This document shows positions 57,542 through 64,000 of a stretch of 64,000 nt of DNA, in pieces (within the stretch, counting starts at the first letter, position 1; the number at the start of each line of letters is the position of its first letter). The DNA is from Bradyrhizobium sp. WSM1417 (lineage in GTDB: Bacteria; Pseudomonadota; Alphaproteobacteria; Rhizobiales; Xanthobacteraceae). The stretch is from the NCBI RefSeq assembly GCF_000515415.1, contig NZ_KI911783.1, positions 6,435,831-6,499,830 of the forward strand, written 5' to 3'. Under the pieces are notes generated by a model that searched no databases, had not been told where the DNA came from, and saw only the letters and a list, made by a program, of their open reading frames with translations. The translations under genes and the position numbers were made by a program.

Positions 57542-59068
57542 ATGAGGCCCGGCGCGGTGAATACCGCGTTCGTCCTCGACATGCAGCGCAAGCTTCACAG
57601 GTGGAGTGTCGCGAATGCCGAAAAGGTGTTCGCGGATCTGTTTAACATCGTATGCGACCGCAGGACGCTTTTGGAAAGCTGGCGTCGGTTGACCCGTAAC
57701 AAAGGCAGCCGCACACCGGGTACCGATGGCGTCACGCGGAAGACGGTCGAAGAGCGGCTGGGCGGTGCAGTACGGTTCATCGACGATATCCGCGATGAAC
57801 TACGCAGCGGCACCTATCGGCCCGAGCCTGTCCGGCAAAGGCTGATCCCCAAACCGGGTAAGCCCGGCAAGGTGCGTCCGCTCGGCATTCCGACGCTCAA
57901 AGACCGACTGGTGCAAATGGCTTTGAAGCTCGTGCTGGAGCCGATCTTCGAGGCGGACTTCTATCCGACCTCCTATGGCTTCCGGCCCGGCCGGAGCACC
58001 CATGACGCGCTGGCGAAAATCCAGCGACGACTGCACCCCACACCCAGCGGCACTTCCGAGTACCGCTTCGTGATCGAGGGTGACATCAAGGGCTGCTTCG
58101 ATGCCGTCGATCATCATGTGCTGATGGAGCGTGTGCGCCGACGCATCGGGGATCGCAAGGTCCTCAGGCTCGTGCTCGCCTTCCTAAAAGCTGGTGTCAT
58201 GATCGAGGGCACCGTCCGCCACCCTGTTACGGGCACCCCGCAGGGCGGCATCATCTCGCCGTTGCTGGCCAACGTCTATCTGGCGGCCATCGACGAGAGA
58301 TACGGACGGTGGTCGATGCGCCCTCGCGAACGACCGCAGAATGCAGCCGACCGGCGGCTTTACGATCGCCGGAGAAACAGGCCGACATTCTACGCCGTAC
58401 GTTACGCCGACGACTTCGTCGTGCTGACGGACGGGACCCGCGAGGAAGCAGAAGCCGAAAAGTTTGCGTTGGCGCAGTTCCTCAAAACGGAATTGCGCAT
58501 GGAACTGTCGATGGAAAAGACCAGGATCACCGGCGTCGGGGAAGGCTTCGACTTCCTCGGCTATCGAGTGGTGCAGACCAAGGCACGCCGCACCGGTCGT
58601 ATGGTCGGTAATCTCTTCATTCCGAAGAGCAAGCTGAAAGACCTGCGCCACAAGATCAAGGTCAGGGTGAGGGCGACGCCGACAGGCCAGGCCCTTGCCG
58701 ATCTCATCGACGATCTCAACCCGGTCATCACCGGATGGCGAAACTACTACCGCTACGCCACGTGGGCCACGCGGGACTTCGCCAGTCTGGATTGGTGGCT
58801 GTGGGAGCGCATCGGGCGATGGCTGCACAGAAAGCATCCTAAGACGACGTGGCAAGAACTGCGTCGTCGCTTCCAGGCAACAGCGCCCGACAGCCGCTGG
58901 CGATGGGTCGACGGACCGAAATCGCTGCGGTTCTTCCGGGAAGGCGGATCACTCCACTTCCCGCACCGGGGCATACGCATACCGAACGGATGGAACGATC
59001 CTGGCGAGAAGTTCCGCAAAGGAGCCGATCGCTTCTGGGCGTCGTTCAACACCCTCATGGACGCGTGA
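57542..59068 (+). CDS. ltrA: group II intron reverse transcriptase/maturase
   Basis: This 508-residue intron-encoded protein has the RT fingers/palm blocks VRPLGIPTLKDRLVQMA, FRPGRSTHDAL, IEGDIKGCFDAVDHH (D181) and GTPQGGIISPLLANVYL, with the active-site YADD at 288-291. The maturase X domain follows (ALADLIDDLNPVITGWRNYY) and a short C-terminal domain ends it. No HNH endonuclease motif is seen, so mobility probably relies on nascent strands at replication. It lies in the intron loop, typical of domain IV. The first ATG was used; a second at 57581 is possible. Confidence 0.93.
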   Translation: MRPGAVNTAFVLDMQRKLHRWSVANAEKVFADLFNIVCDRRTLLESWRRLTRNKGSRTPGTDGVTRKTVEERLGGAVRFIDDIRDELRSGTYRPEPVRQRLIPKPGKPGKVRPLGIPTLKDRLVQMALKLVLEPIFEADFYPTSYGFRPGRSTHDALAKIQRRLHPTPSGTSEYRFVIEGDIKGCFDAVDHHVLMERVRRRIGDRKVLRLVLAFLKAGVMIEGTVRHPVTGTPQGGIISPLLANVYLAAIDERYGRWSMRPRERPQNAADRRLYDRRRNRPTFYAVRYADDFVVLTDGTREEAEAEKFALAQFLKTELRMELSMEKTRITGVGEGFDFLGYRVVQTKARRTGRMVGNLFIPKSKLKDLRHKIKVRVRATPTGQALADLIDDLNPVITGWRNYYRYATWATRDFASLDWWLWERIGRWLHRKHPKTTWQELRRRFQATAPDSRWRWVDGPKSLRFFREGGSLHFPHRGIRIPNGWNDPGEKFRKGADRFWASFNTLMDA

Positions 59069-59098
59069 GGATCACACGCGGCGTAAGCCGCGCATGGA

Positions 59099-59132
59099 GA
59101 GCCGGTGGCTTGGAAACTTGCACGCCCGGTTC
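59099..59132 (+). ncRNA. group II intron domain V
   Basis: The 34-nt catalytic hairpin has the closing stem GAGCCGG / CCGGTTC, an internal bulge and a GGAAAC terminal loop region. It is the expected length and lies 31 bases after the maturase stop. Confidence 0.88.
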
Positions 59133-59193
59133 GGCGAGAGGGGCGCAGAAACCATCCGTCGCAAGACGGACAGGCGCTGTGCCCCTACTCTAC

Positions 59194-59300
59194 CTGTTGT
59201 GTTTCGAGCCCGCGACCACCGCGGCCTCAATGGCGATCTAAAGGCCGAGGACGATCGGCGACGCACCCGCTTCAGGGCCGGAGCGCAGCGGAGGACGCCG
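59194..59300 (-). promoter_or_regulatory. displaced DUF736 leader element
   Basis: This block matches the leader of the DUF2493 gene (61300-61392): cgcgacca(c/t)cgcggcct, tggcgatc, gcacccg, cagggccg(g/a)agc and gcagcggagga occur in the same order and spacing. With the intron removed the shared block starts 37 bp before the DUF736 ATG, exactly as for DUF2493. It is probably a shared promoter or 5' UTR. Confidence 0.65.
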
Positions 59301-59366
59301 TTGTGGCGACTTTCTTGTCTCGCGAGGAATGGGCGAAGCCCAGGGGAAGAAAGTCGCATCAACGGC
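59297..59366. repeat. 20-bp inverted repeat behind the DUF736 leader
   Basis: Arms 59297-59316 (gccgttgtggcgactttctt) and 59347-59366 match at 19 of 20 positions across a 30-base spacer. It lies directly upstream of the shared leader block. The DUF2493 leader also has an inverted repeat at this point, with a different sequence. Confidence 0.75.
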
Positions 59367-59671
59367 GTTGCGGCTCAGACGATCGAAGCGCAGCCGGTCT
59401 TCGGCCAGATCAAGCCATCAAAGAGGCCACTTGGTCTGCGTGCTGAACCGCAATCTTGAGGAGAAGACTGGCGAATCTCGGTTGTGCTGCACAAGGGCTT
59501 GGTACGGTTCGGCGCAGAAAGAGAAACCATCCGCTGCAAACGACGGTGTTGTCTCCGAAGGACTGACCAGGGGCGACACGCCGCACTATCGCGGCAATGT
59601 GGATCGGACTTAAACGGCCGCGGCTTGGTCGAGGATCTCCGAGAAGAGCTGCTCCTCCCCACACAGGTCCC
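59367..59671. other. rearranged non-coding stretch
   Basis: No gene is supported. Around 59503-59555 the motif cggttcggcg ... cagaaagagaaaccatccg resembles the domain V-VI junction of the intron (59128-59160), suggesting a decayed second intron tail. Confidence 0.35.
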
Positions 59672-59757
59672 GCCCCCGTTCAACGCCCCGATCTATGGCG
59701 AACCTGTTCGATGACGAAGACGGTGAACGGGTCATCCCTCAGGCTTGGCGGCCGTAA
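59672..59757 (+). pseudogene. C-terminal fragment of a second DUF736 gene
   Basis: The plus strand reads PFNAPIY and then, after a one-base shift, ANLFDDEDGERVIPQAWRP and a stop at 59757. This aligns with FNAPIYANLFDDEGGEG of the intact DUF736 protein. Only about 27 codons remain and the orientation is opposite to the intact copy. It overlaps the end of the next gene. Confidence 0.6.
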
Positions 59758-60214
59758 GAATTGGCTGGCACGGATTCTGCCCCACCCCACCCGATTCAAA
59801 CGAGCGGGTCTCTGCAAATGCGATCAATTGCGTCCACGCCGTGCCGCCAATGCAAACCGCGCCCAGGCAAGCCAAGACCTCACGCCAGGTCAACGAGGGC
59901 ACTCCGAGCTGCGACGCGGCGGACACGACCTGATAGCCAGCGACGCCGGCAGGAACAGAAAATGCTGTGGCGATTGTGATGCGCAGGGCAAAGGATCTAC
60001 TAGCGGCGACGGCGACCTGGCCAAGGACAAGTGTCAGCGCACCACCGGCCCTTCCGATAAGCAGGGCGCCAATGACACCAGCGCCGCTTCGAAACGCCGC
60101 CATTCCGATACTCAGTGCGGCAGAAAACGGCAAAGCGTACACTGCGAGCGCAAAGATCGCCCAGCAGAACAAGCCAATGCCGAGCGTGTTGAGAACAAGC
60201 CCAAGCGCGAGCAT
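59732..60214 (-). CDS. hypothetical inner-membrane protein
   Basis: This 160-residue protein has about four hydrophobic helices (LGLVLNTLGIGLFCWAIFAL, GAGVIGALLIGRAGGALTLV, ...REVLACLGAVCIGG). GGAGCC precedes the ATG. It lies between DUF736 and DUF2493 in the ICE accessory stretch. I do not recognise the family. Its last codons overlap the DUF736 fragment on the other strand. Confidence 0.65.
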   Translation of the reverse strand: MLALGLVLNTLGIGLFCWAIFALAVYALPFSAALSIGMAAFRSGAGVIGALLIGRAGGALTLVLGQVAVAASRSFALRITIATAFSVPAGVAGYQVVSAASQLGVPSLTWREVLACLGAVCIGGTAWTQLIAFAETRSFESGGVGQNPCQPILTAAKPEG

Positions 60215-60347
60215 GGTGGTGGCTCCATGTGCACAGACTTACCGGTCGCGCCTTCCACCACCACCACGGCGCGGATTCGGACGTAAGATCGAAACGAGGC
60301 AAAGTTGCGGCGTGCAACTCCACCTTGTCTTCGACACGAGCCGGCGC

Positions 60348-61271
60348 TCATGCGCCGCCGAACTTCCAAACGGGAATGCCGAGCCGCTTCGCCTTGTCGG
60401 CGAGGTTGTCCTGGATTCCCGTGCCCGGGAAATGCATGACGCCGATCGGCAGAAGCTCAAGCAGAGCATCGTTGCGCTTGAACGGCGCCGCCTTAGCGTG
60501 TTTCGTCCAATCAGGTTTGAAGGCGATCTGTGGCACCTTGCGGCTCGTCGCCCATTTCGAGGCGATCAGTTCGGCACCTTTCGGGGACCCGCCATGGAGG
60601 AGGACCATGTCGGGGTGCTTGGTATGAACCTTGTCGAGGCGATCCCAGATGAGGCTATGGTCGTTGAAGTCGGGCCCACCGGTGAGTGCGACTTTAGGTC
60701 CTGGTGGCAGCATGACCTCCGTCTCGGAACGACGCTTGGCGGCGATGAAGTCGCGGGAGTCGATCATTGCCGCGGTGAGCGTTCGGTGATTGACCAATGA
60801 TCCCGATCGTGGGCGCCAGGTTGAACCGGTGTGGACCTCAAATTGTTCGATGGCCTGGTCGCGGAAGAGCTCCAGGCAGTTGCGGCGCTCGATCAGCGTT
60901 ATGCCTTCGGCCGTTAGGCGCTCGAGTTCGACCGATCGCACTTCCGAGCCGTCCTGCTCGCGCTGGCTCTTGTGCTGCGCTTGTTCGTTGTCGTCGAGCT
61001 GCCGCTCAATGCGGTCGACGGCCCGGTGGAACAGGTTGACAGTCGACCAGAGCAGATCGTCTAGGTCCGGCTCGAGCCGCGTGTCGGTCAGGGTGGCAAC
61101 CAGGGCGTCAAACATGTCCGCTATGGCGCCGACGATCATCTTGCCCTCCGGGAGCGGTCTTGGATCGGGTTGGTCGTCGAAGGGACGATAGCCGAAAAGC
61201 TCTATTTCCGTGAGGATGTGGTCGGTCGGGGAAGAGGCATGCGGCGGTTCGATGTCGTCATGGTCGGTCAT
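60348..61271 (-). CDS. DUF2493 (SLOG-fold) protein
   Basis: This 307-residue ICE protein has an acidic N-terminal half that is helical (~70-165). The C-terminal DUF2493 domain (~190-300) has a Rossmann-like SLOG fold with VALTGGPDFNDHSLIWDRLD, MVLLHGGSPKGAELIASKWA and VMHFPGTGIQDNLADKAKRL. The family is predicted to bind nucleotides or nucleotide-derived ligands; its role in conjugative elements is unknown. The ATG giving MTDHDDIEPP was chosen over a long upstream extension that crosses the conserved leader. Confidence 0.85.
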   Translation of the reverse strand: MTDHDDIEPPHASSPTDHILTEIELFGYRPFDDQPDPRPLPEGKMIVGAIADMFDALVATLTDTRLEPDLDDLLWSTVNLFHRAVDRIERQLDDNEQAQHKSQREQDGSEVRSVELERLTAEGITLIERRNCLELFRDQAIEQFEVHTGSTWRPRSGSLVNHRTLTAAMIDSRDFIAAKRRSETEVMLPPGPKVALTGGPDFNDHSLIWDRLDKVHTKHPDMVLLHGGSPKGAELIASKWATSRKVPQIAFKPDWTKHAKAAPFKRNDALLELLPIGVMHFPGTGIQDNLADKAKRLGIPVWKFGGA

Positions 61272-61299
61272 GGGAAGAGGTCCTTTGCCGGATCGGCCG

Positions 61300-61392
61300 C
61301 GACCATCGCGGCCTTCGTGGCGATCCTCTGACGGCGGGCGGACCGGGCCAGCACCCGACAGGGCCGAAGCGGCAGCGGAGGATGGCGGAGGC
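61300..61392 (-). promoter_or_regulatory. DUF2493 leader element
   Basis: This is the counterpart of the DUF736 leader, with the homologous block starting 37 bp before the ATG. It is followed by an inverted repeat (ccggctatttt at 61392-61402 and aaaatagccgg at 61467-61477, with inner arms cgcgatgc / gcatcgcg). The remaining bases up to 61602 hold no gene. Confidence 0.6.
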
Positions 61393-61602
61393 CGGCTATT
61401 TTGCTTCGCGATGCAAAGCGCGCGGCCAACCGCGTGATGTGTCTTCGCATCGCGGGCGCGCGGCGGAAAATAGCCGGACGTTCGCCATTGCCGGCCCGGG
61501 CCGCTTGCCGTTCGATCGCCCTCTAGAAGGCCGAGGTCGCGTCCTCTTCCGCTATTGGCCTCGCCTACGACCGGCCTATCAACGTCGATCGAAGACCGGG
61601 AG

Positions 61603-62664
61603 CTATTCCGCGGCCACCGTCGACGAATGCACGAAGCGGACGACGTCCTCTGGCACAAGCTGAAACCGCAGCGCTGCTCGGAGGGCTTCGAGACCGAAGA
61701 CATGCAGATCTTCGTTGAAGTCGCCCAGCCGCGGCGATAGCGGGATCGCTTCAATACCGGCGTTTGCTGCGCGCTGGCTGAGAATTGCCAGCACCGCATC
61801 ACCGGCGGCATCGGCATCGCGCGCAATGTAGAGCCGGCGCAGGCTAGACGGCAGCGCCATGGCGGAGAGGTGATTAGCCGAAAGCGCTGCCGCCATCGGC
61901 ATCGTCGGCAGCAGGTAGCGTAGCGAAAGCATCGTCTCTATACCCTCGCCGGCAGCGAGCACGTTGTCCACCACGCCGAACCGAACGGCGTTGCCGAGCA
62001 GATCGCCCATGGTCCGTCGTGGCGTGTCGACCGGAGCCTTGCCGAGCCGAACACCATCAAAGCCATCCGGGTCGAGCCAAGTCCGGTGCACGCCGGTGAT
62101 CCGACCATCAAGATCCGTGACGCGGGCGATCATCGCCGGCCAGGTTTCAGTCGGCAAAAGCTCGTCGGGCCGATAGTAGCAACGTGGGTGGAAGCGCAGG
62201 CTGCCATCATGGTGGACGCGGGTTATTCCGCGGCGCTGCAGGTACGTTTCAGCCAGTGTCCCCTCAATCGGGCTGGATATCGCAAAGAGCCGACTGGCGG
62301 CTACCTGCGATCCGGGCGGTACGGCTGGGGGAATAGGTCTTGGGGCGGGTTTCTGCTCAGAACGAGGCAGGTTCAAAAAGCGCCTCGCCTCCTCGGCGAC
62401 CTCACGAAAGTCTCGCAAAGCCAGAGTTTCGCGGATGATGTCGAGCAGATCACCATGCGCGCCGGTTGCGGCATCGGCCCACTTGCCCGCCGCTCCCTTC
62501 GGCGATTCCTGGAGCCGTACAAATAGTGAGCGGCCCGGGTTGTTGTGGACGTCGCCGACCACCCAATACCGCCCCGCCCGCTTGCCATTGGAGAGATAGT
62601 GTCGGCATACCGCCTCCGCCTCGCGCGCGAGGCGGCGTGCCAGTTCGCAAGGTTGGCGGGACAT
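61603..62664 (-). CDS. Toprim-domain primase-like protein
   Basis: This 353-residue protein has an N-terminal DUF7146/zinc-free primase-like region (RYWVVGDVHNNPGRSLFVRL). A Toprim domain with AAGEGIETMLSLRYLLP (catalytic Glu) and LRRLYIARDADAAGDAV (the DxD acidic pair) follows. Such proteins are standard in rhizobial ICEs and may prime the transferred strand in the recipient. The ATG overlaps the stop of the small upstream gene by one base. Confidence 0.88.
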   Translation of the reverse strand: MSRQPCELARRLAREAEAVCRHYLSNGKRAGRYWVVGDVHNNPGRSLFVRLQESPKGAAGKWADAATGAHGDLLDIIRETLALRDFREVAEEARRFLNLPRSEQKPAPRPIPPAVPPGSQVAASRLFAISSPIEGTLAETYLQRRGITRVHHDGSLRFHPRCYYRPDELLPTETWPAMIARVTDLDGRITGVHRTWLDPDGFDGVRLGKAPVDTPRRTMGDLLGNAVRFGVVDNVLAAGEGIETMLSLRYLLPTMPMAAALSANHLSAMALPSSLRRLYIARDADAAGDAVLAILSQRAANAGIEAIPLSPRLGDFNEDLHVFGLEALRAALRFQLVPEDVVRFVHSSTVAAE

Positions 62665-62906
62665 CAGGCCGCCTCCTGCCAGCTGGCACCTTCGACTGGA
62701 TACCGGTCGAGTATCTTCGACAGCATCTCTATGCCGCTTGCGTCCATCCGTACGAGCATCCGGAGCTTACAAAAGGTGATCTCTCCGAAGAGGCCGTGGC
62801 CTCGCAAGCTCTTGCGCATCTTGGACTTGGATCTCGACACTTCGATGCGCTTTCCACGGATCACTCCGACATCGGCCGACGTGATCTTTTGGACAGCTTT
62901 TGGCAT
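62664..62906 (-). CDS. 80-residue hypothetical ICE protein
   Basis: This small basic protein begins MPKAVQKITSADVGVIRGKR. The ATG was selected because a GGAGAA ribosome-binding site and a leader shared with ardC precede it. It is coupled to the Toprim gene by a one-base overlap. I do not recognise a domain. Confidence 0.65.
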   Translation of the reverse strand: MPKAVQKITSADVGVIRGKRIEVSRSKSKMRKSLRGHGLFGEITFCKLRMLVRMDASGIEMLSKILDRYPVEGASWQEAA

Positions 62907-62913
62907 GTTGATT

Positions 62914-62941
62914 CTCCACGACGGGCAGCCGAGCCTCTCTC
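62914..62941 (-). promoter_or_regulatory. shared 5' leader motif (copy before the 80-residue gene)
   Basis: In gene sense the leader reads GAGAGAGGCTCGGC then TGCCCGTCGTGGAG just before the start codon. The ardC leader has nearly the same sequence at the same place. Confidence 0.6.
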
Positions 62942-63011
62942 TCGGCCTCCAACCCGTCACGGAAACGACCCTGCCCCTCTTACTCTTGTGCCGCGGCCAC
63001 CGAGCAGAGCC

Positions 63012-63962
63012 TTACGCCGCCTGCAGGTCCTCCCTCGGCATGTCGCCGACGGGTTCAGGGAGAAAGCCAAGCAGATAATCGGCAACCTTGCTGGCCTTGG
63101 AAGCAGCCCGGATAATTGCACGACTGTCCTCGCGCAAGACTTCAAGCCAAGAACCGATATAGTCGGCATGCCGCACCGTCGGCACGATGCCGAGCGAGGC
63201 GCAACTGAACGCAGACGAGATTTCCGCAACCAGCTCCTCGAAGGCATACTTCCTAGTACCGTAGTTGCCTGACAGGTCACGGTTGAGACGCGATGGATGG
63301 CTACTGGCGTGCGCCAGCTCGTGGAGAGCCGTTCGATGCCAATTGATTGGTTCAAAATAGGCCTGCGGAGGCGGCACCTGCACATAATCTTCGGCCGGCA
63401 TATAGAAGGCACGGTTGCCGCCGATGCGGAAGTCGATGCCGGTCGCCTTGATCAGGTATTCGACCTGCGGCTCGATCAGGCCTGGCGGCGGAGGCGGCGC
63501 CGTTGATGCGATCTCTGGAGCCAGGCCGCCACATTGATCACAGTTGAAGACCGTGAACTGCTTGAGGAACGGCATGGCCTGCGCTTCCTCGCCGGTCTCA
63601 TGTGCGCGGCGTTTTTCGCTGGCAGGCACAAAGCGGTCGGCATAGACGACGGTCGTGCCGCGCTCGCCCTTGCGGACGTGACCACCGAGCGACAGCGCCT
63701 GGCGGAAGGTAAGCCAGCTCTGCCCTATGAATCCGTGTTCGATAGCAGCACCCCATAGAACTAAAATGTTTATGCCGCTGTATTGGCGGCCGGACGCCGC
63801 ACTCTTCGGCAAGGCCAGAGGCCCCTTCGCCGCCGCGGTGCCCCAAGGCTGCACCCACGGCACTCGGCCAGCCTCCAACTCGGCGATAATCTTGTTGGTG
63901 ATGTCGTCGTAAAGGTTGGCCCGGTCCTGGCCGATGCGCGCGTTAGGATAATGTCTGGACAT
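63012..63962 (-). CDS. ardC: ArdC-family antirestriction protein
   Basis: This 316-residue protein has an N-terminal ssDNA-binding ArdC domain (~15-125: YDDITNKIIAELEAGRVPWV, SWLTFRQALSLGGHVRKGER). A C-terminal zincin metallopeptidase domain has HELAH (H214, E215, H218) and the downstream acidic segment YAFEELVAEISSAF. ArdC proteins protect incoming DNA from host restriction during transfer. It is full length. It lies 105 bases upstream of the small ICE gene and is the last gene in view. Confidence 0.92.
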   Translation of the reverse strand: MSRHYPNARIGQDRANLYDDITNKIIAELEAGRVPWVQPWGTAAAKGPLALPKSAASGRQYSGINILVLWGAAIEHGFIGQSWLTFRQALSLGGHVRKGERGTTVVYADRFVPASEKRRAHETGEEAQAMPFLKQFTVFNCDQCGGLAPEIASTAPPPPPGLIEPQVEYLIKATGIDFRIGGNRAFYMPAEDYVQVPPPQAYFEPINWHRTALHELAHASSHPSRLNRDLSGNYGTRKYAFEELVAEISSAFSCASLGIVPTVRHADYIGSWLEVLREDSRAIIRAASKASKVADYLLGFLPEPVGDMPREDLQAA

Positions 63963-63969
63963 CGCGGGT

Positions 63970-64000
63970 CTCCGCGACGGGGACCGCGAGCCTCTCTCGC
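63970..64000 (-). promoter_or_regulatory. shared 5' leader motif (ardC copy)
   Basis: In gene sense the sequence GAGAGGCTCGCGG then TCCCCGTCGCGGAG precedes the ardC ATG. It matches the leader of the 80-residue gene in about 24 of 28 positions and may run past the window edge. Confidence 0.55.

Larger units (their letters stand above)
56927..59193 (+). mobile_element. group II intron with maturase
   Basis: The intron starts with GTGCGCC (the GUGYG consensus) at 56927 and ends ...CTACTCTAC at 59193. Domain V is intact at 59099-59132. In domain VI the bulged A (59187) sits seven bases from the 3' end, as expected for the branch point. The 5' ~600 bases are structured non-coding RNA, followed by the maturase gene. 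Flanking exon sequences join to ...ACAACAG/GAGAAGTGACATG in DUF736 sense, a perfect ribosome-binding leader, which confirms both ends. Length 2267 bp. Confidence 0.88.

Noticed and set aside
62466..63272. Long plus-strand frame opposite the Toprim/ardC genes
   Set aside because: The minus strand carries clear Toprim and HELAH motifs; the plus frame is a GC-rich shadow.

Overview
The window looks like a Bradyrhizobium-type alphaproteobacterial genome. The DNA is GC-rich with high-GC codon use, carries many Rhizobiales-style small hypothetical genes, and has a conjugation gene set of the kind found in rhizobial integrative and conjugative elements (ICEs). No rRNA, tRNA or CRISPR array was seen, and no integrase, so neither element boundary is in view. 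The assignment to genus is inference from gene content, not from a marker gene.

Left part (1-27 kb, mixed accessory chromosome): a Tat-exported metallo-beta-lactamase-fold hydrolase, a Baeyer-Villiger-type flavin monooxygenase, a stretch of decayed genes (3.3-5.3 kb), and a triple-GAF histidine kinase overlapping its response regulator. Next comes a tight three-gene operon of a SAM methyltransferase, a 1707-residue pseudokinase-like/AAA/GAF/class III cyclase protein and an FAD amine-oxidase-like enzyme. A secreted subtilase, a second class III adenylate cyclase (DUF5939 type), a LuxR-type regulator and a NYN-domain RNase-like protein follow, with several small or broken genes between them.

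Middle part (27.8-42.3 kb, all minus strand): a type I secretion operon of HlyB-like ABC exporter, HlyD-like adaptor, a 95-residue protein of unknown role, and a 3414-residue RTX protein. The giant protein has the C-terminal tail and glycine/aspartate repeats of a type I secretion substrate, but its first ~125 residues read as a PIN-like nuclease domain with all four acidic positions. This is the best candidate for an undescribed system: a calcium-dependent, type-I-secreted PIN effector with a small co-transcribed partner.

Right part (42.4-64 kb, ICE backbone): trbB, a ribbon-helix-helix protein, traG, a DUF3363 relaxase, a lytic transglycosylase, traF, DUF2840, repA with downstream iterons, an AlpA-like HTH protein, a frameshifted DUF2285-type gene, an Xre regulator with twin palindromes, DUF736, DUF2493/SLOG, a Toprim protein and an ArdC antirestriction protein. 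The backbone is rearranged. The rest of the trb cluster (trbC-trbI) does not follow trbB, and the T1SS operon stands there instead. A hipBA plus MFS cargo block between the RHH gene and trbB is bracketed by a 24-bp direct repeat. parA is absent between repA and DUF2840. A group II intron (56927-59193) sits in the ribosome-binding leader of DUF736; removing it on paper restores a leader that matches the DUF2493 leader at the same 37-bp distance from the start codon.
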